A stretch of DNA of 64,000 nucleotides from Gerris lacustris (taxonomy: Eukaryota > Arthropoda > Insecta > Hemiptera > Gerridae). A program made the translations under genes and the position numbers. Positions within the stretch are counted from its first letter, which is position 1, and the number at the start of each line of letters is the position of its first letter. Location: the NCBI GenBank assembly GCA_951217055.1, contig OX578279.1, forward strand, positions 30,778,173 through 30,842,172, in the 5' to 3' direction. A model generated the notes under the pieces. The model was given only the letters and a program-made list of their open reading frames with translations, was not told the origin of the DNA and ran no database searches. Of the stretch, positions 34,975-47,194 are shown one piece after another.

Positions 34975-35345
34975 AGACGACGAGGGGGGGGGGGGGTGTA
35001 AATGTAATGTCTTTTTCTTTTACTAGACAATCTAAACAAAGGATTTGTAAATTGGAGTTGTTGTTTTAAGCCTGACAACATCAGTCATGTTGTACTTTTC
35101 ATTATCTACAGTCCATGGAGCTTCTCTTTTGATATATAACCTGAATTATGAAGAACACTAATAATAGAACTCCTCCCATTTCTATATTTAGAATGTAGCC
35201 ATTCACAGAAGGAAATTAGATGTAACAAATGTTTAATAAAATACCTTAATTTTAGTGGGCTATACTAAAAACCTGCAATATTTTTATATCTCTTGCACAA
35301 CTTTGGATTAGGAATATAGCAATTCACAGGAGGTAGTTCGATTAT
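34975..35345 (+). repeat. Dispersed module, copy 6, without minisatellite
   Basis: Starts with AAAGACGACGAGG and a G run, then AATGTCTTTTTCTTTTACTA, GACAATCTAAACAAAGGA, GCCTGACAACATCAGTCAT, TCTACAGTCCATGGAGCTTC and ATATAACCTGAATTATGAAG. Next come ACTCCTCCCATTT and an inverse of the GTTTAGTATAGCCCACTAAA piece, ending near CACAGGAGGTAGTTCG. Unlike the copies at 28-32 kb it has no GACGCG units at the CATCAGTC position. Confidence 0.75.
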
Positions 35346-35366
35346 CATGAATTCCTAATAACAACC

Positions 35367-35442
35367 AAAATAACTAAACTTTTAATATAATCATTGTTTA
35401 TTTTGTTAGTCTAAAGGTGCTAATGACAGAGCTGAGACCTGC
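35367..35442 (+). repeat. 76-bp direct repeat, second copy
   Basis: Near-identical to 34789-34864, in the same orientation 578 bp downstream, flanking the minisatellite-free module on both sides. It may be a segmental duplication or the remains of long terminal repeats. Confidence 0.85.
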
Positions 35443-37668
35443 TTTTTTTTTATTTGGCGGGTTTATCCTAGGTTTCTGGGTTTAGCTTATTTGTCCTGGC
35501 TTCCAAGCAAATGTTAACTTAGTAACTTATCCTTGGCGTCCAGGAGAGTTATTTATGTATCAGCTATGGCAGGATCTTCCCATCTTTTCAAAGTCACGAG
35601 AGGAACTGCAGAACCAGCTCACCGTTTTAACTCATTCCATTCTCATGATTACTTAAAGATCAACAAGGGGAGAATAAAAAACACAAATTATGAAACAGAG
35701 TGGTCGTATTTTATTTATTATTTTTTCTAATTTATATAATGTCTATATATACAGATCCATTACATAGTACTACAAGAGTAACAATTTTATTTTTTAAGAT
35801 TTTTTCAATTTTAATATTTGGTTCAAAAATGTTTGCTAATTGTTATTTTCACAAAACAGTCTGATATGTAGTTCTTATTTCGATCATTTTAAATAGAATA
35901 TACAGAAGATCTTGAACTATCTTTGTTTATTGTTGTTTTCTTTTTAAAGATTTATTTCTTATTCATTTTTATATATAAATATGCATCCCTCTAATAATAA
36001 GGAATATATTACAGATTTATTTGTTTTGAAAAGTAGTAGTCACAGTAATCAAAAAATAATTTACAAAATGATTAAGTATTTCTTTAATAGAACAGAAATA
36101 ATACTGAAAAAATATTCAGCTATGTAAAGTGGGTGCAAAGTAGTGCCTCTGGCCTAATTATACATATTTATTTTTGTTTTTATTGATATAAATGTACTAG
36201 ACTATCATTCTGTAACAATTTCAAAATGAAATCAATTATTAAAAGATACAATTAAAATGAAGCAAGATAATTAATTATAGATTTACTTTGATACATAACA
36301 AATACTTAATAAATAATAAATAAATAATTATAAGAAAAAAATGAGATTGATTCTTAAAAGTAAGAAATTACACGTTACTGTCCAGTGTGTTACACAAATA
36401 TCACCCATTCCAATGAGTGTAAATCTTTAAAAAAAGTATAAATAGTAAGTATTGGAATCTAAATCACTGATGATTGATTGATGTTTTGCTTAGAAATGTT
36501 ACAGAACTAACCAAACACATTCGTCAACTGAATAAAGATACTACATTTTTCTAGTTAATTATTTACAATTAAATACGTATTTTCATTTCACACATGACAC
36601 TAAATTCTTACAATTTACTAATGACTAGGTTACCAAAAAGAAAAAAATACAACAAAAAAGTAGGATATTGACACAAAAAAAAAAAAAAAAATAGTGTCAA
36701 ATTTATCAATATCGCTTTTACCTCTTTTCAGATTTCAGTAAAAGGATAAGATTTAATAATTTAACTTTAAACACTAATTTTAACTATGTACAACTTCGTA
36801 GGCTTATGGAAACCATAACCAACTTAAAAATTGGTTTAACATATCACAAGACTTAGCAACTACCTAAATAACTAGTATTATAAGTATTTTTAATATACAT
36901 TAGTTTACACAATTTTAATTTTTGTAAATAATATAAAAGAAAAAAAGCTCAATATACATACAAATTAATCTTACTGCATTATTATAAAGAAATTTTAAAT
37001 AATTATTTATTTAATAGTGAAAATTCCTCATGACCCATAACCTTTTTTTGGAAAAATATTTATTTATTTTCCTTATTTATTATTGAAAGTTTTATTTTCG
37101 ATTTTTATATTTCAATAGAGTTTAGAAGGGAAATTCTAAAGTGCATAATAAACATTATAATGTTTTCAATAAGATGTGTTATTTTAATTATGTTTTATGC
37201 ATTGTTTGCACTACTTGGAAAAAGTGTTTAATTTACACAAGAAATACTACTAAGTTCAGTAATATATAATTTGTTAAAGATAAGATTTGTGCAAACTATA
37301 TCTTTTCATAATTCAATATATTTCCTTTTTTTTAATTAAATTGATTGTCGACACAATACATTGCCGATAACAGCCAATGGAAAACTCAAAAGAAAAAGTT
37401 TTTAAAATAAAAATTATGGCTACTCTATTTAATTTAAAATTTAATAATTCTATCCAATACTTCATATTTTTTTTAAATAAATATTTTTTTTTACTTTATC
37501 TGATCAAACTAAACATACTCATTACACTATTTACTAATTTTTTTCTCTCAGGAATTATTATTGTCCAATCTTAGATAAATATTTCAAGATGATCCCTGTT
37601 TTGTAGCCTAGGGCAAAAGATATGTATTAGCTAATAATTTATATTTCATAAAAATATATTAATACTTA

Positions 37669-37765
<97 letters not shown>

Positions 37766-40700
37766 ACAAATGGTGGTTTGTTTATAGTAAATCAATATTT
37801 ATATTATAAGTTTTCCAGGTAAGATTACACAATAAAATGATGAGTACTTAAATTATTATTACATTTAAAACTTAAGATGTAGGGCTGACCCAAAATAAAT
37901 GTCGAGTTTAGCAGGCTGAATTTCTATTACAAAAATTGTGAAACTAGTACTTATTTAAAGTGAAAACCTACCATGGTACCCAGAAATAATAAGTTAGATT
38001 TGAGAAATAGCACCCAAAGTAGCAATTCTAAATATTTGAGTCAATTGTGTGATAAATAAAAACTTGAGTTTTATTATAATTATTACCTCTAGCCAACTTA
38101 GATAAATTTTCTTAAGTATTATTACAAATCTTGGGCCACAAAATTGTTCATTTTGAATGTAATGAACTTAAAAAGCTAAATTCAATAATGTAGTAAAATA
38201 GTAGAATTAATTATTATGCAAGTTAAATAGTAATCGGCAAAATTCTCCACAAATTACTCGTATAGTGTAATTTGAGGGTATTTCTATTAATTTGTAATTT
38301 GTAATTAAGTTGTAATTTGTAAAAGAATAATTATATTGTGAAAACTTGAATATTCTAGAAACAAAGTCCAAAACACATATTTAATTTTTATAGAAATTTT
38401 AGATTCAACCTAATTTCAAAGCACATATTAAAGACCCATAACCAACCGGACCAGTGTTACTGTAACACTTTTTTTTAAGTTAAATAAAGTTTTTAGCATA
38501 ATATGATTAAAAAAAAGTATATTGATATACATTAAACAAACCACCTCTACTTATTATTTATAAAAACTATTTCATCTTATTGTATTTACAAATCACATTA
38601 CATTTGTAGAGTCAGCAGAGCTAATTTACATAGTTACAATAAAGTTTTATTAGTATAAATAGAATTTACAAAAGCATAGAAATTTTAATAGTAAATGCAC
38701 ACTATATAGTACAGTTTTTTTTTTTAACAGAAGAATAGATAAATAAATTCTCAGCTATAAGACTCTTAGCAGTATGAAATTGTACATTTTTTTAATTTAC
38801 ACATATATATAAAATAACCATACATCTTTCTTTTTCTATATAAAATAAACAATGAGTTTAAATATAAATAAATAAGAAATACATAATAAAATGTTATAAT
38901 ATATTGTAATAAATAAAAATATTGTTAATATATATATAAAAAATAAGAAAAAGTAATGGATGCGTCAATATTCGAGGAAATTAAAATAATATAATTATAA
39001 CAAGTAACATTAAATTCTCAATATGTCCAATAGTAGTAACTTTGATGTAACAAACACTTATTTAAGAATGAAGCACAAGATATGAATGAACATTGGATTT
39101 TTTATTTGCCTTATCAACACAATTGAGAGAGTCGGAGGGATTATCTACCTTACTCATCTTCTTGATATCAGTATTATTTTAGAAATTCTTTAAAAATAGA
39201 AATTACTAGAAATTCAACCAGATACGTTGGCATTTAGACAGTGATGTCAGGTGTTGGTATTTCTGCATGAATTCTCAATGCGATAACTATTATTTTTTGT
39301 TTGACTCTTGTTATTAAATAAGAACCTTTAAACTGATTTTGGACACAATATGAACTTTGCAGCAATAAATAAACAGCAAAGGATTCCTCATTACATTTAC
39401 GATAACGTTTTTTGTTTAATGCATTCTTATTTATTTTACTTATGACCTTACCGAGGAGAGGAAGCTATGTGCCACACTAATTGGTAGTCTTATTTTTAAA
39501 TAATTAAAACTAAATTTTAATCAGTGTAAAAGTTATGATTTTTTTAAACTAATTAATTACAGGATAATTAAACTTTAAAAGAAAAATAAACTATTATTAC
39601 ATCAGATGGTTGCCACCGTTAGACTGTAACATGAAGAGATTTAATCTAAAATGAAGCTAAGAAAAAAAAAAAAGACTAAACTATTGTAATAAGTTAAGTT
39701 AAAATGAGATAAAAATTAAAATAAATAAAGACAGAATAAATAATATATTAGTAAAATAGATAAACTTTTATATAAATATATATATTTTATAAATAATTAT
39801 CAATAAACTATCAATGAAAGCTCAGGTGAGAGTTCAAATGTTAACAGATTTGTTTTTTATTATTATTTTTTGCCTTAGAAAAAATTGCTTATATTAATTA
39901 TTTATACAATTTTTTGTTGTTGAAAGAAAACCCCTATTACCCCATTCTTTAAATATATTTTTAGTATAAAATATAATATTCTATTTAAATATAATCAAGA
40001 TTTATTTTTATATTATTTACTTATTAATAATTATTAATTTTTTTAAATATAGATTAGAGAATTTCATTTTTTTTTACTGTATTTTAGATTGATAGAGTCA
40101 TTAGGAATTTTTTTTATTATGTTTACATATTATAATATATATATTTTACAAATGTTTCTTTTTTTTCTTTATACATTTAAAAATTACTTAATAAACAGTT
40201 AAAGCACAAAAAATTACAATTAAAAAATAAATATATAACACAGCTCCAGCTTATTCGGATTTTTATTTTTTCTTAAAACAAAATGAGATAACTTCCCATT
40301 TAAATTATTATAGATTTCTTATAATGCCGATAGAAAATTACAAAACATTGCTCTTAGAATTTATTATATGAATTAAGTTTGGCTTTCATTAGATTATTTC
40401 AATGCACAATTAATTTGGCTATTAATCATGAAATTTGAGTAAAGTAGTAGCTGAGACACTAGGGTATACTGTTTTAAAATATAATTTAAAAAAATGTCTT
40501 ATATACAAGTCAGCAAGACAGTGAGGCATATTCATGTCTTCGCTCCGCATAAGCCACCAACGTGAAATGTCGCCAGGTTCGCTTCGAGGTGTTAGAGGGC
40601 AGGTAGCCGATGGGGAGGGCAGGTAGCCGATGGGGAGGGGAGGCCCTAGCGAGAGCGGGCAGGCTTGAGTGCACTTACCTCCTACCTCCTCCTACCCCCT

Positions 40701-41020
40701 TAGTGCAGTGTAATGCTTTTTGGTTTGACGTTTTTTGGTAACGCTTTTCGAGTTCATGTGCCAAAGTAAAGACATGAAAATTTCAAAAAAAAAGATAAAA
40801 TGATTATTTAGCTTAGTTATAAGTTAGATATTATAAGCTGATATAGTAGTCCGTAGGTAAATGAATGATTGAATCTAGAAATCAATCAGTGAAATAATAG
40901 CCAAATGATGAAAAAAAAAAAAAAATAAAATAAAATAAAAAATAAATAAATAGCCAAATGATCAATTTTCGTTCAATTTTATTTTTTGACATATTTAAAA
41001 TAAATAAATAAAAAAATGCC

Positions 41021-41057
<37 letters not shown>

Positions 41058-41760
41058 AGCAAGATTAATTGATTACAAACTAATTCATTATTAAGAGCAT
41101 TTTTTTATTCACAAAGTATGTGCATATTATAAAAAAACATTTTTTTATATTAAGTTATTGTAGGTTTGTCTTGATTTTTTTTTTTTTTTAAAATATTTAC
41201 AATGATTATATTGGAGCCATAAATTTTCAAAGTAAATACATATATATAAAAAAAATTAAATATCTAACAGTAAATATATAATTAATATATATGTATAAAT
41301 ATTACAAAGCAGACTTATGTAACAATTAAATACAATTTTAAATATATACAATATGTATGGCACATTTTATTTATTAAGTGTACATTAATAATTGCTTGTA
41401 TATACAAAAATTAATATTTTGTGTAGGCATTTTAAATTTATTTCGTTTATTATTAAGTGGAACACAGTTTGCATTAAGTTTTTTCAATAGGCTTAGATTT
41501 TATTAGAAATATTTTAATTAATAAGTAGTTAAGTATATACTAATCATTGCTTTTATGTTTTGAAGAAGTAGTAGCATAGCTGATTTTTTTGACAGTATAA
41601 AATTCATTTTTATATACTATTTTATCGTTAGAAATTTGAGTTAAAAAATTCATAACAAGTTAAAAACTCAATGCAAACTAAAATATTTTAAAAAATAATA
41701 AAGAGTATTTCTAACAGACTTTTAATTTTACCTTATCTAAAATGTCAGAAGAAGTTTATT
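35443..41760. other. 6.3 kb AT-rich DNA downstream of Ddr, no gene seen
   Basis: Mostly A/T with many homopolymer runs. The 65-residue plus-strand open frame at 35533-35730 has no recognisable domain. Noted items: a TTGACAC/GTGTCAA hairpin around a poly-A run (36677-36703), the (AT)n tract at 37674-37761, a GAGGAAGCTATGTGCCACAC fragment (~39457) of the dispersed family, and a GC-rich patch at 40530-40700 with a ~20-bp tandem GGGCAGGTAGCCGATGGGGA. Part of it nearest 41760 may be the Ddr 3' UTR. An AATAAA-type signal on the minus strand lies at 41366-41375, but AT-richness makes it weak evidence. Confidence 0.45.
37674..37761. repeat. (AT)n microsatellite
   Basis: About 88 bp of perfect AT dinucleotide repeat. 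Confidence 0.97.
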
Positions 41761-42063
41761 TCATGAAACAGGAGCGTAACCTAAGTTTTTACGTTGCAAG
41801 AATAGATGGATTTCTGTAAAAGTAGGTCTATCTGCTTCAGATCTCTTCCAGCATTCGAGCATTAGGTCAGAGATATCTTTGGTGGTGGGTGGAGGAGGAC
41901 GTGGTAGATAAATGAAGCGAGGATCGTCCACACGCATTCTATCAAGATTTGCCACAACATCTGCATCAGTCATTGATTCGTATGGTCTTGCTCGAGCCAA
42001 ATGAAGAACTTCCCATAGTGTCACTCCATAAGACCATACGTCACTTTTCGTTGTATATTTACC
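41761..42063 (-). CDS. Ddr: Ddr last coding exon: kinase C-lobe and stop
   Basis: 303 bp in phase 0; acceptor TTTTGCCAG. It opens [20 protein letters not shown], continues through a proline-rich [20 protein letters not shown], then [20 protein letters not shown], and ends NLGYAPVS before TGA at 41763-41761. [12 protein letters not shown] and the C-lobe Arg in ADRPTF are standard kinase subdomain IX and XI features. The protein stops a few residues after the kinase, as DDRs do. Confidence 0.96.
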   Translation of the reverse strand, partial: GKYTTKSDVWSYGVTLWEVLHLARARPYESMTDADVVANLDRMRVDDPRFIYLPRPPPPTTKDISDLMLECWKRSEADRPTFTEIHLFLQRKNLGYAPVS

Positions 42064-45000
42064 CTGGCAAAAAAAATTACAATAATATAATATTAGTAAA
42101 AAAAAAAACAAAAAAAAAAAAAAAATACATAAAATTACAACCTAATAATATAGTGAAGTTCAGTGCAACCCTAGATTCAAAAACTGATAATTAACAGGGA
42201 TGGTTCAGATTAACTAAAATACACTCTCTATTGTAATTGTAAAAAGGTTACACTGTATATTAGAAAAATAATCATCAGTTTATAAAAAACCTACCAAAGT
42301 CAATCATGGTTCACAATAATAATAACTGACATGGGGTTACCTTATAATAGGCATTCAGAACAGGATGGATGCCATTTATTTATTTTTTAGAGGGGGTTTG
42401 TAAATAGATCAACTATTTTTAGATCCAATACACGACTAAGTCTAGAATTAATGGGGATAAAAAAACACTCTGTCATCACAGTTGGTCATAATTAAAAAAA
42501 ATTAATACTACAGTAGATGCTAACCCAGACCCCGCTAGTCCGGACATCCTGTTAATCCAGATGGACCTCAATAACTTTATATTAATGTACAATCAATATA
42601 CTTAACTCGGTTAAAAGGTAGTTTTTAAGTAAGTGTTTTGCTCCCAAGCTCACTGAAGTTAATGGAAGCTATGTGATCGTTATGAAGAACAAAAAAATTT
42701 TATGTGTGTGAAATTTTTGGTTCCGCATCTGTATGTCGGTCTGTCGCTTTGTCGGTCAGTTGCTCAATTTTTGTGAACCAACATATCTTAAAAAATACAT
42801 GTCCGATTTTAATGAAATTTGGATAGTATATCATAACTAGCCCATTGTTAGTCCCATATAAGTTTTAACTTTCTGGGCCCATTTGTTTCTCTTCCATGTA
42901 CGCACAAACATCCATTTATTTACAACTACATCTTCAAAAGTACTCATCTGATTTTTATGAAATTTGGATGGTTTGTGGAAAGTAGCCCACAGATAGACCC
43001 AGATTAATTTCTCTGGGCTCTTTATATTTTTTTAAATTGACACTTTGATCCAGGAAAAAATAAAAAAATTTTTTTTGACAGTTTTAAAAAAATTGGGGGG
43101 GGGGGGGGGGTTAAAAAATGTTGACAATAATGGGCTGTAAAAGTATAAAATCATCAAAGTATAAGAAATAGCATGTGAGGAAGCTATTTGCCACACTAAT
43201 TGGCAGAGCATTTTATGTTAAATTAATTTGCAGGTTAAAAAATTGGACCTACATTGAGACTAAACTGTAGTTTTTATAATAAAAACATAGATTTGAATAA
43301 TGTTTTCCTAGCGAAACTAGTTATACAGAGATTTTAAAACTGATTCCATTTAAACCGGAATTTCAGTGATCCAAACAGTGTCCGGTCCCATCAAATCCGG
43401 ATAAGCGAGACAACACTGTATATATTATACACTATCACTTTACAGCGGTAGTGTGGTGTTATGAGCCAAAGAGGAGTTTTAGGAAACAAAAAGAATTGAC
43501 ACTGTGCAACCAAGAACCAACCCAAAAAGCGATTGGCTCAATTACTAAAACCACACTGACAAGGGGTTAGATATTGTTTAGGGGTGTTGTAACTAGGATT
43601 ACATCTTAAAAACGCTTGTTCAAAGATAAATGTTACTAACCAAGCAAACAGATTCCCATGCCATCCATCGAACTGGCAGGACCATTCCTTCAGCTACTTT
43701 AAAATAATCACTAGCATAAATTTCGTTGTCAGTTCCAAAGTCAGAAATTTTAACTTGATAGGCTTTTCCAACCAGACAATTCCTGTTAACATAAGAATGC
43801 AATAATAAGTTAATTAAGAAAAAATGTATTAGATTGTAACACTTAATAGACTTAAACTATTGTTTATAAAACAGAAAGAAATTGTATACTTACCTCACCT
43901 ATCATTCAGCTTAAACTATAGGGTATAAAGTTTTCAAATAGCAATTCTTTTTAAACCCACATAATTTATAATTTCCAAAGAGTTAATAATAACGGGTATT
44001 ATAAATGGAAAAGTAAAGATAGTTCCCAAACCTCTCAGTTCAAACAAAGTAGAGAAGTATTTATAAATTTTAGACAACAAATATTTTAAGATACAATATT
44101 TATTTTATTTCATTGTTTGCAGTTTTAGCAGAAGTGCACAGGCAGCAGAGCTCTCTGTATTGTGCACTGTGGGACAGCTTCTATTGATTAAACAAGGGCT
44201 AATGAGAGAGACCAGCCCAGTGCTGGAAGGGAAAAGGTAAATATTTGTAGAGAATAATGGCTGACACAAGGCTCTCCACCCTTCTAACTCCTACCAACGA
44301 CACTAAATACCAAATACCCCCGAGAGACTGACATTGTTACCTAACTAGAAGTTTAAGTACACTAATCTAAAACCTACAAACTAGAAGAGAAGTTAAGGTT
44401 TTACCTGGTTGAAAGATCTCGATGTACAAAATTTAGGGATTCAAGGTATCTCATTCCAGAGGCAATTTGAGTCGCCATGTAAAGAAGACAGTTGAAACTG
44501 TAAAATAAAACAATATTCGAAATTATTAAATAAATATCAAAATATAGATACAAACATGAATATCAATTAAATCAAAATTATCTGTTTGTTTTGAATTTTG
44601 GCCTAGTATTTCATTTTTACACAGGGATAGTTATGGAAACCCCTGCTCATAAGCAGAGGTTTCCACCGGGCGGATTGATGGCGCAAGCTGCGCCATCTGA
44701 ATTGTTGGGGGAATCCAATTTTGGGGTATTTTTCAGAGGTTGGGGGGGGGGGATTTTTTAAATATTCCAAGTGATTCTGGCAGTTTTCTGGGGGGTTTGC
44801 GCCATGGACCTTGGGGGGGGGGATGGGCACCCCTGCTCATAAGTATGCATGCACAAGTATGTAGTATCATGTGCATTGTGCATGAATGTATTATGTCTTT
44901 TACATCAGCGTAGGAACTTTTGACTAGTAAAATTTAAAATTAGGATCATAAAAGTGACATAGTAATTAGAAAATGCAAACCTCAGAGTTTTAACACCAAT

Positions 45001-47099
45001 AGGCAGGTTTCTGTTGGTTTCAGATTGAACATGGGTTTTAAGGAATTGAGTGAGATCACCATGTTCAGAATATTCCATGATAACGCAAAGAGGTTCCTCC
45101 CTGGTACAAACTGCTAGAACCCTAGCAATGTTTTGATCATCAAGAGCTGCTAGAATCCGAACATCACGCTGGAAATCCATTCTGTAAAAAAAATGAAATG
45201 ATGAAGTTATTCTGTTATACAAAACAAAACTTGTTGTCTTAAATTAAATAAGGAAGTTGTGGTGAAAACGTTGATTCAAAATGGAAGTACACATAATTCA
45301 TTGCATTTTAAATCACTTTTCTTTTCTCACACACTTAAAAAAAAATGTAAAACTCACTTTTCTTTTTCGCTTGCATTATGTAGGAGGAATTTGACAGCTA
45401 CAAGCCTTTTGCCAAGAGTTGCCGAAGAACCATATTCGAAAATACCATCAGCTTCAGCTACATAGACCTTAAAAAACAATGTACTACAAATTAATATTAA
45501 ATTATTAATGAATAATATTTAGTCTTTTTACTGCTATTTTGACATATTAATTAGAATAGAAATCACATAACATGATTTGAGAGAGGATCATTAATTATTA
45601 TCCTTGTCCAGTCCACAGATAAGATAGGATAAAACTTTAGACACCGAAATGTAGAAGAGAATTCTAATAAATAAGGTTTGTTATTTTTAAAATGTTTGTT
45701 AATTGCTTACGCATATCACATATAGATGATAATTGCTATAGAGTAAATTTTTTCTCAAAGACAGGTGTCTTAAGCCTAGTCCACACCAGTAGACACGTTG
45801 CGAGACATTTCTGTAGACGGTCTCATAGACCATCTATAGAAATGTCTCGCAACGTGTCTATAGACATCTGCTGAGACCGTCTATGGTCTAGGTCTAGCGT
45901 CCACACTTGTAGACACGTTGCACCATGTCTACCATTTAGAATGGAAAACCATAGACATGCGATTTTTGGTCTAGCAACGAGACCATAGACGCCGTTTGTC
46001 TAGCCGATGTATATAGACAAATCGCTAGACATGTCTCTGAGACCAAAATCGCGCAACATGTCTACCAGTGTGGACAAGGCTTTAGGAGTTATCATAATAT
46101 TATAATTACATGTTTAAATTTGAAATCGATAAGATAAAATAAAATGTCTACTGTTATTCCAGTAAGTAAGTAAGTAAGTAAGTAATAGTCTAGTACTTTC
46201 TACTAGGACGGGTAGGACGAACCACTTGTTTGAACCTTGCAATTAGGCCATCACCTTAGGCCCTTTTTACGCCCCGCGGTAGAGAGTTCCAGCCACTTCA
46301 CTCATCATACCTCTGTACATAGTACCGCCAAAGCGAGTATGATGTGATCAATAGTGAGCCATATAAATCAGAGCGTCACGGCGAAGAATCGAACCCCGTC
46401 TCGTTCCACTCGAGATTCAGTGATGACCGAGCAGACGTGGTTTAACCAACACGGCTACGCTAGCTCCTACTGTTATTCCAACTAAAAATAGAGTAACTGG
46501 GCTTGATTTTTAATTTGCTCCCAACAGCGTAAATTTTGATATTCTTATGAATTTGACGTGTTAAGGGATTTAGGTAAATTTAACATATATTTTCAGAAAA
46601 ATCGCACCCTGAAGTGATTTGAGGAAAAATGTTGGCTCTAAATTTAGGGGCGCTGCCCCCAAGACAGTAAAAGAACTTTGAAAAAAATGTCAAAACTTTT
46701 ACTTTCTTATATGCGTAGTCTATATAAAGAGAAAGTATTGTGATAGTTTGTTTTGAGATTTTGATGGTTTTAAAAGTTTTAAGGTTCAAAAAAGTGGTTT
46801 TAAAAAAATTGTCTGTTGTCTGTGCAGACTCGTTGAGTTCAAACTACTCGGCCGATTTCAATTAAATTTGGCACACATGTTCAAAAAAATCATACTCTAA
46901 GATGAAATCGAGAATTGAATTTTAGCTCCAAATTTGAGGGCACCACACCATGCTGTTTTTTTTTAACAAGTAATTATTTTAACAAGCTATTTCTTGAAAA
47001 CGGTTCAGACAATTTTGATTAAAATATTCTAAAATGAAGTCCATTTAAAAATGGAATCTAACTAAATAAAGTTTTTTCCCAGGAAAGTACCTAGTTTCC

Positions 47100-47194
<95 letters not shown>

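Noticed and set aside
35533..35730. Possible small gene of 65 residues
   Set aside because: No recognisable domain or splice context, only moderately better composition than its surroundings. Left as unassigned.
42064..43640. Retained coding in the last Ddr intron
   Set aside because: Both exon frames hit stops within a few codons of the splice sites, and joining the exons gives a perfect DDR alignment.
46580..46789. Minus-strand open frame of 69 residues in a Ddr intron
   Set aside because: Lies in a repeat fragment shared with 54.8 kb, and has no domain.
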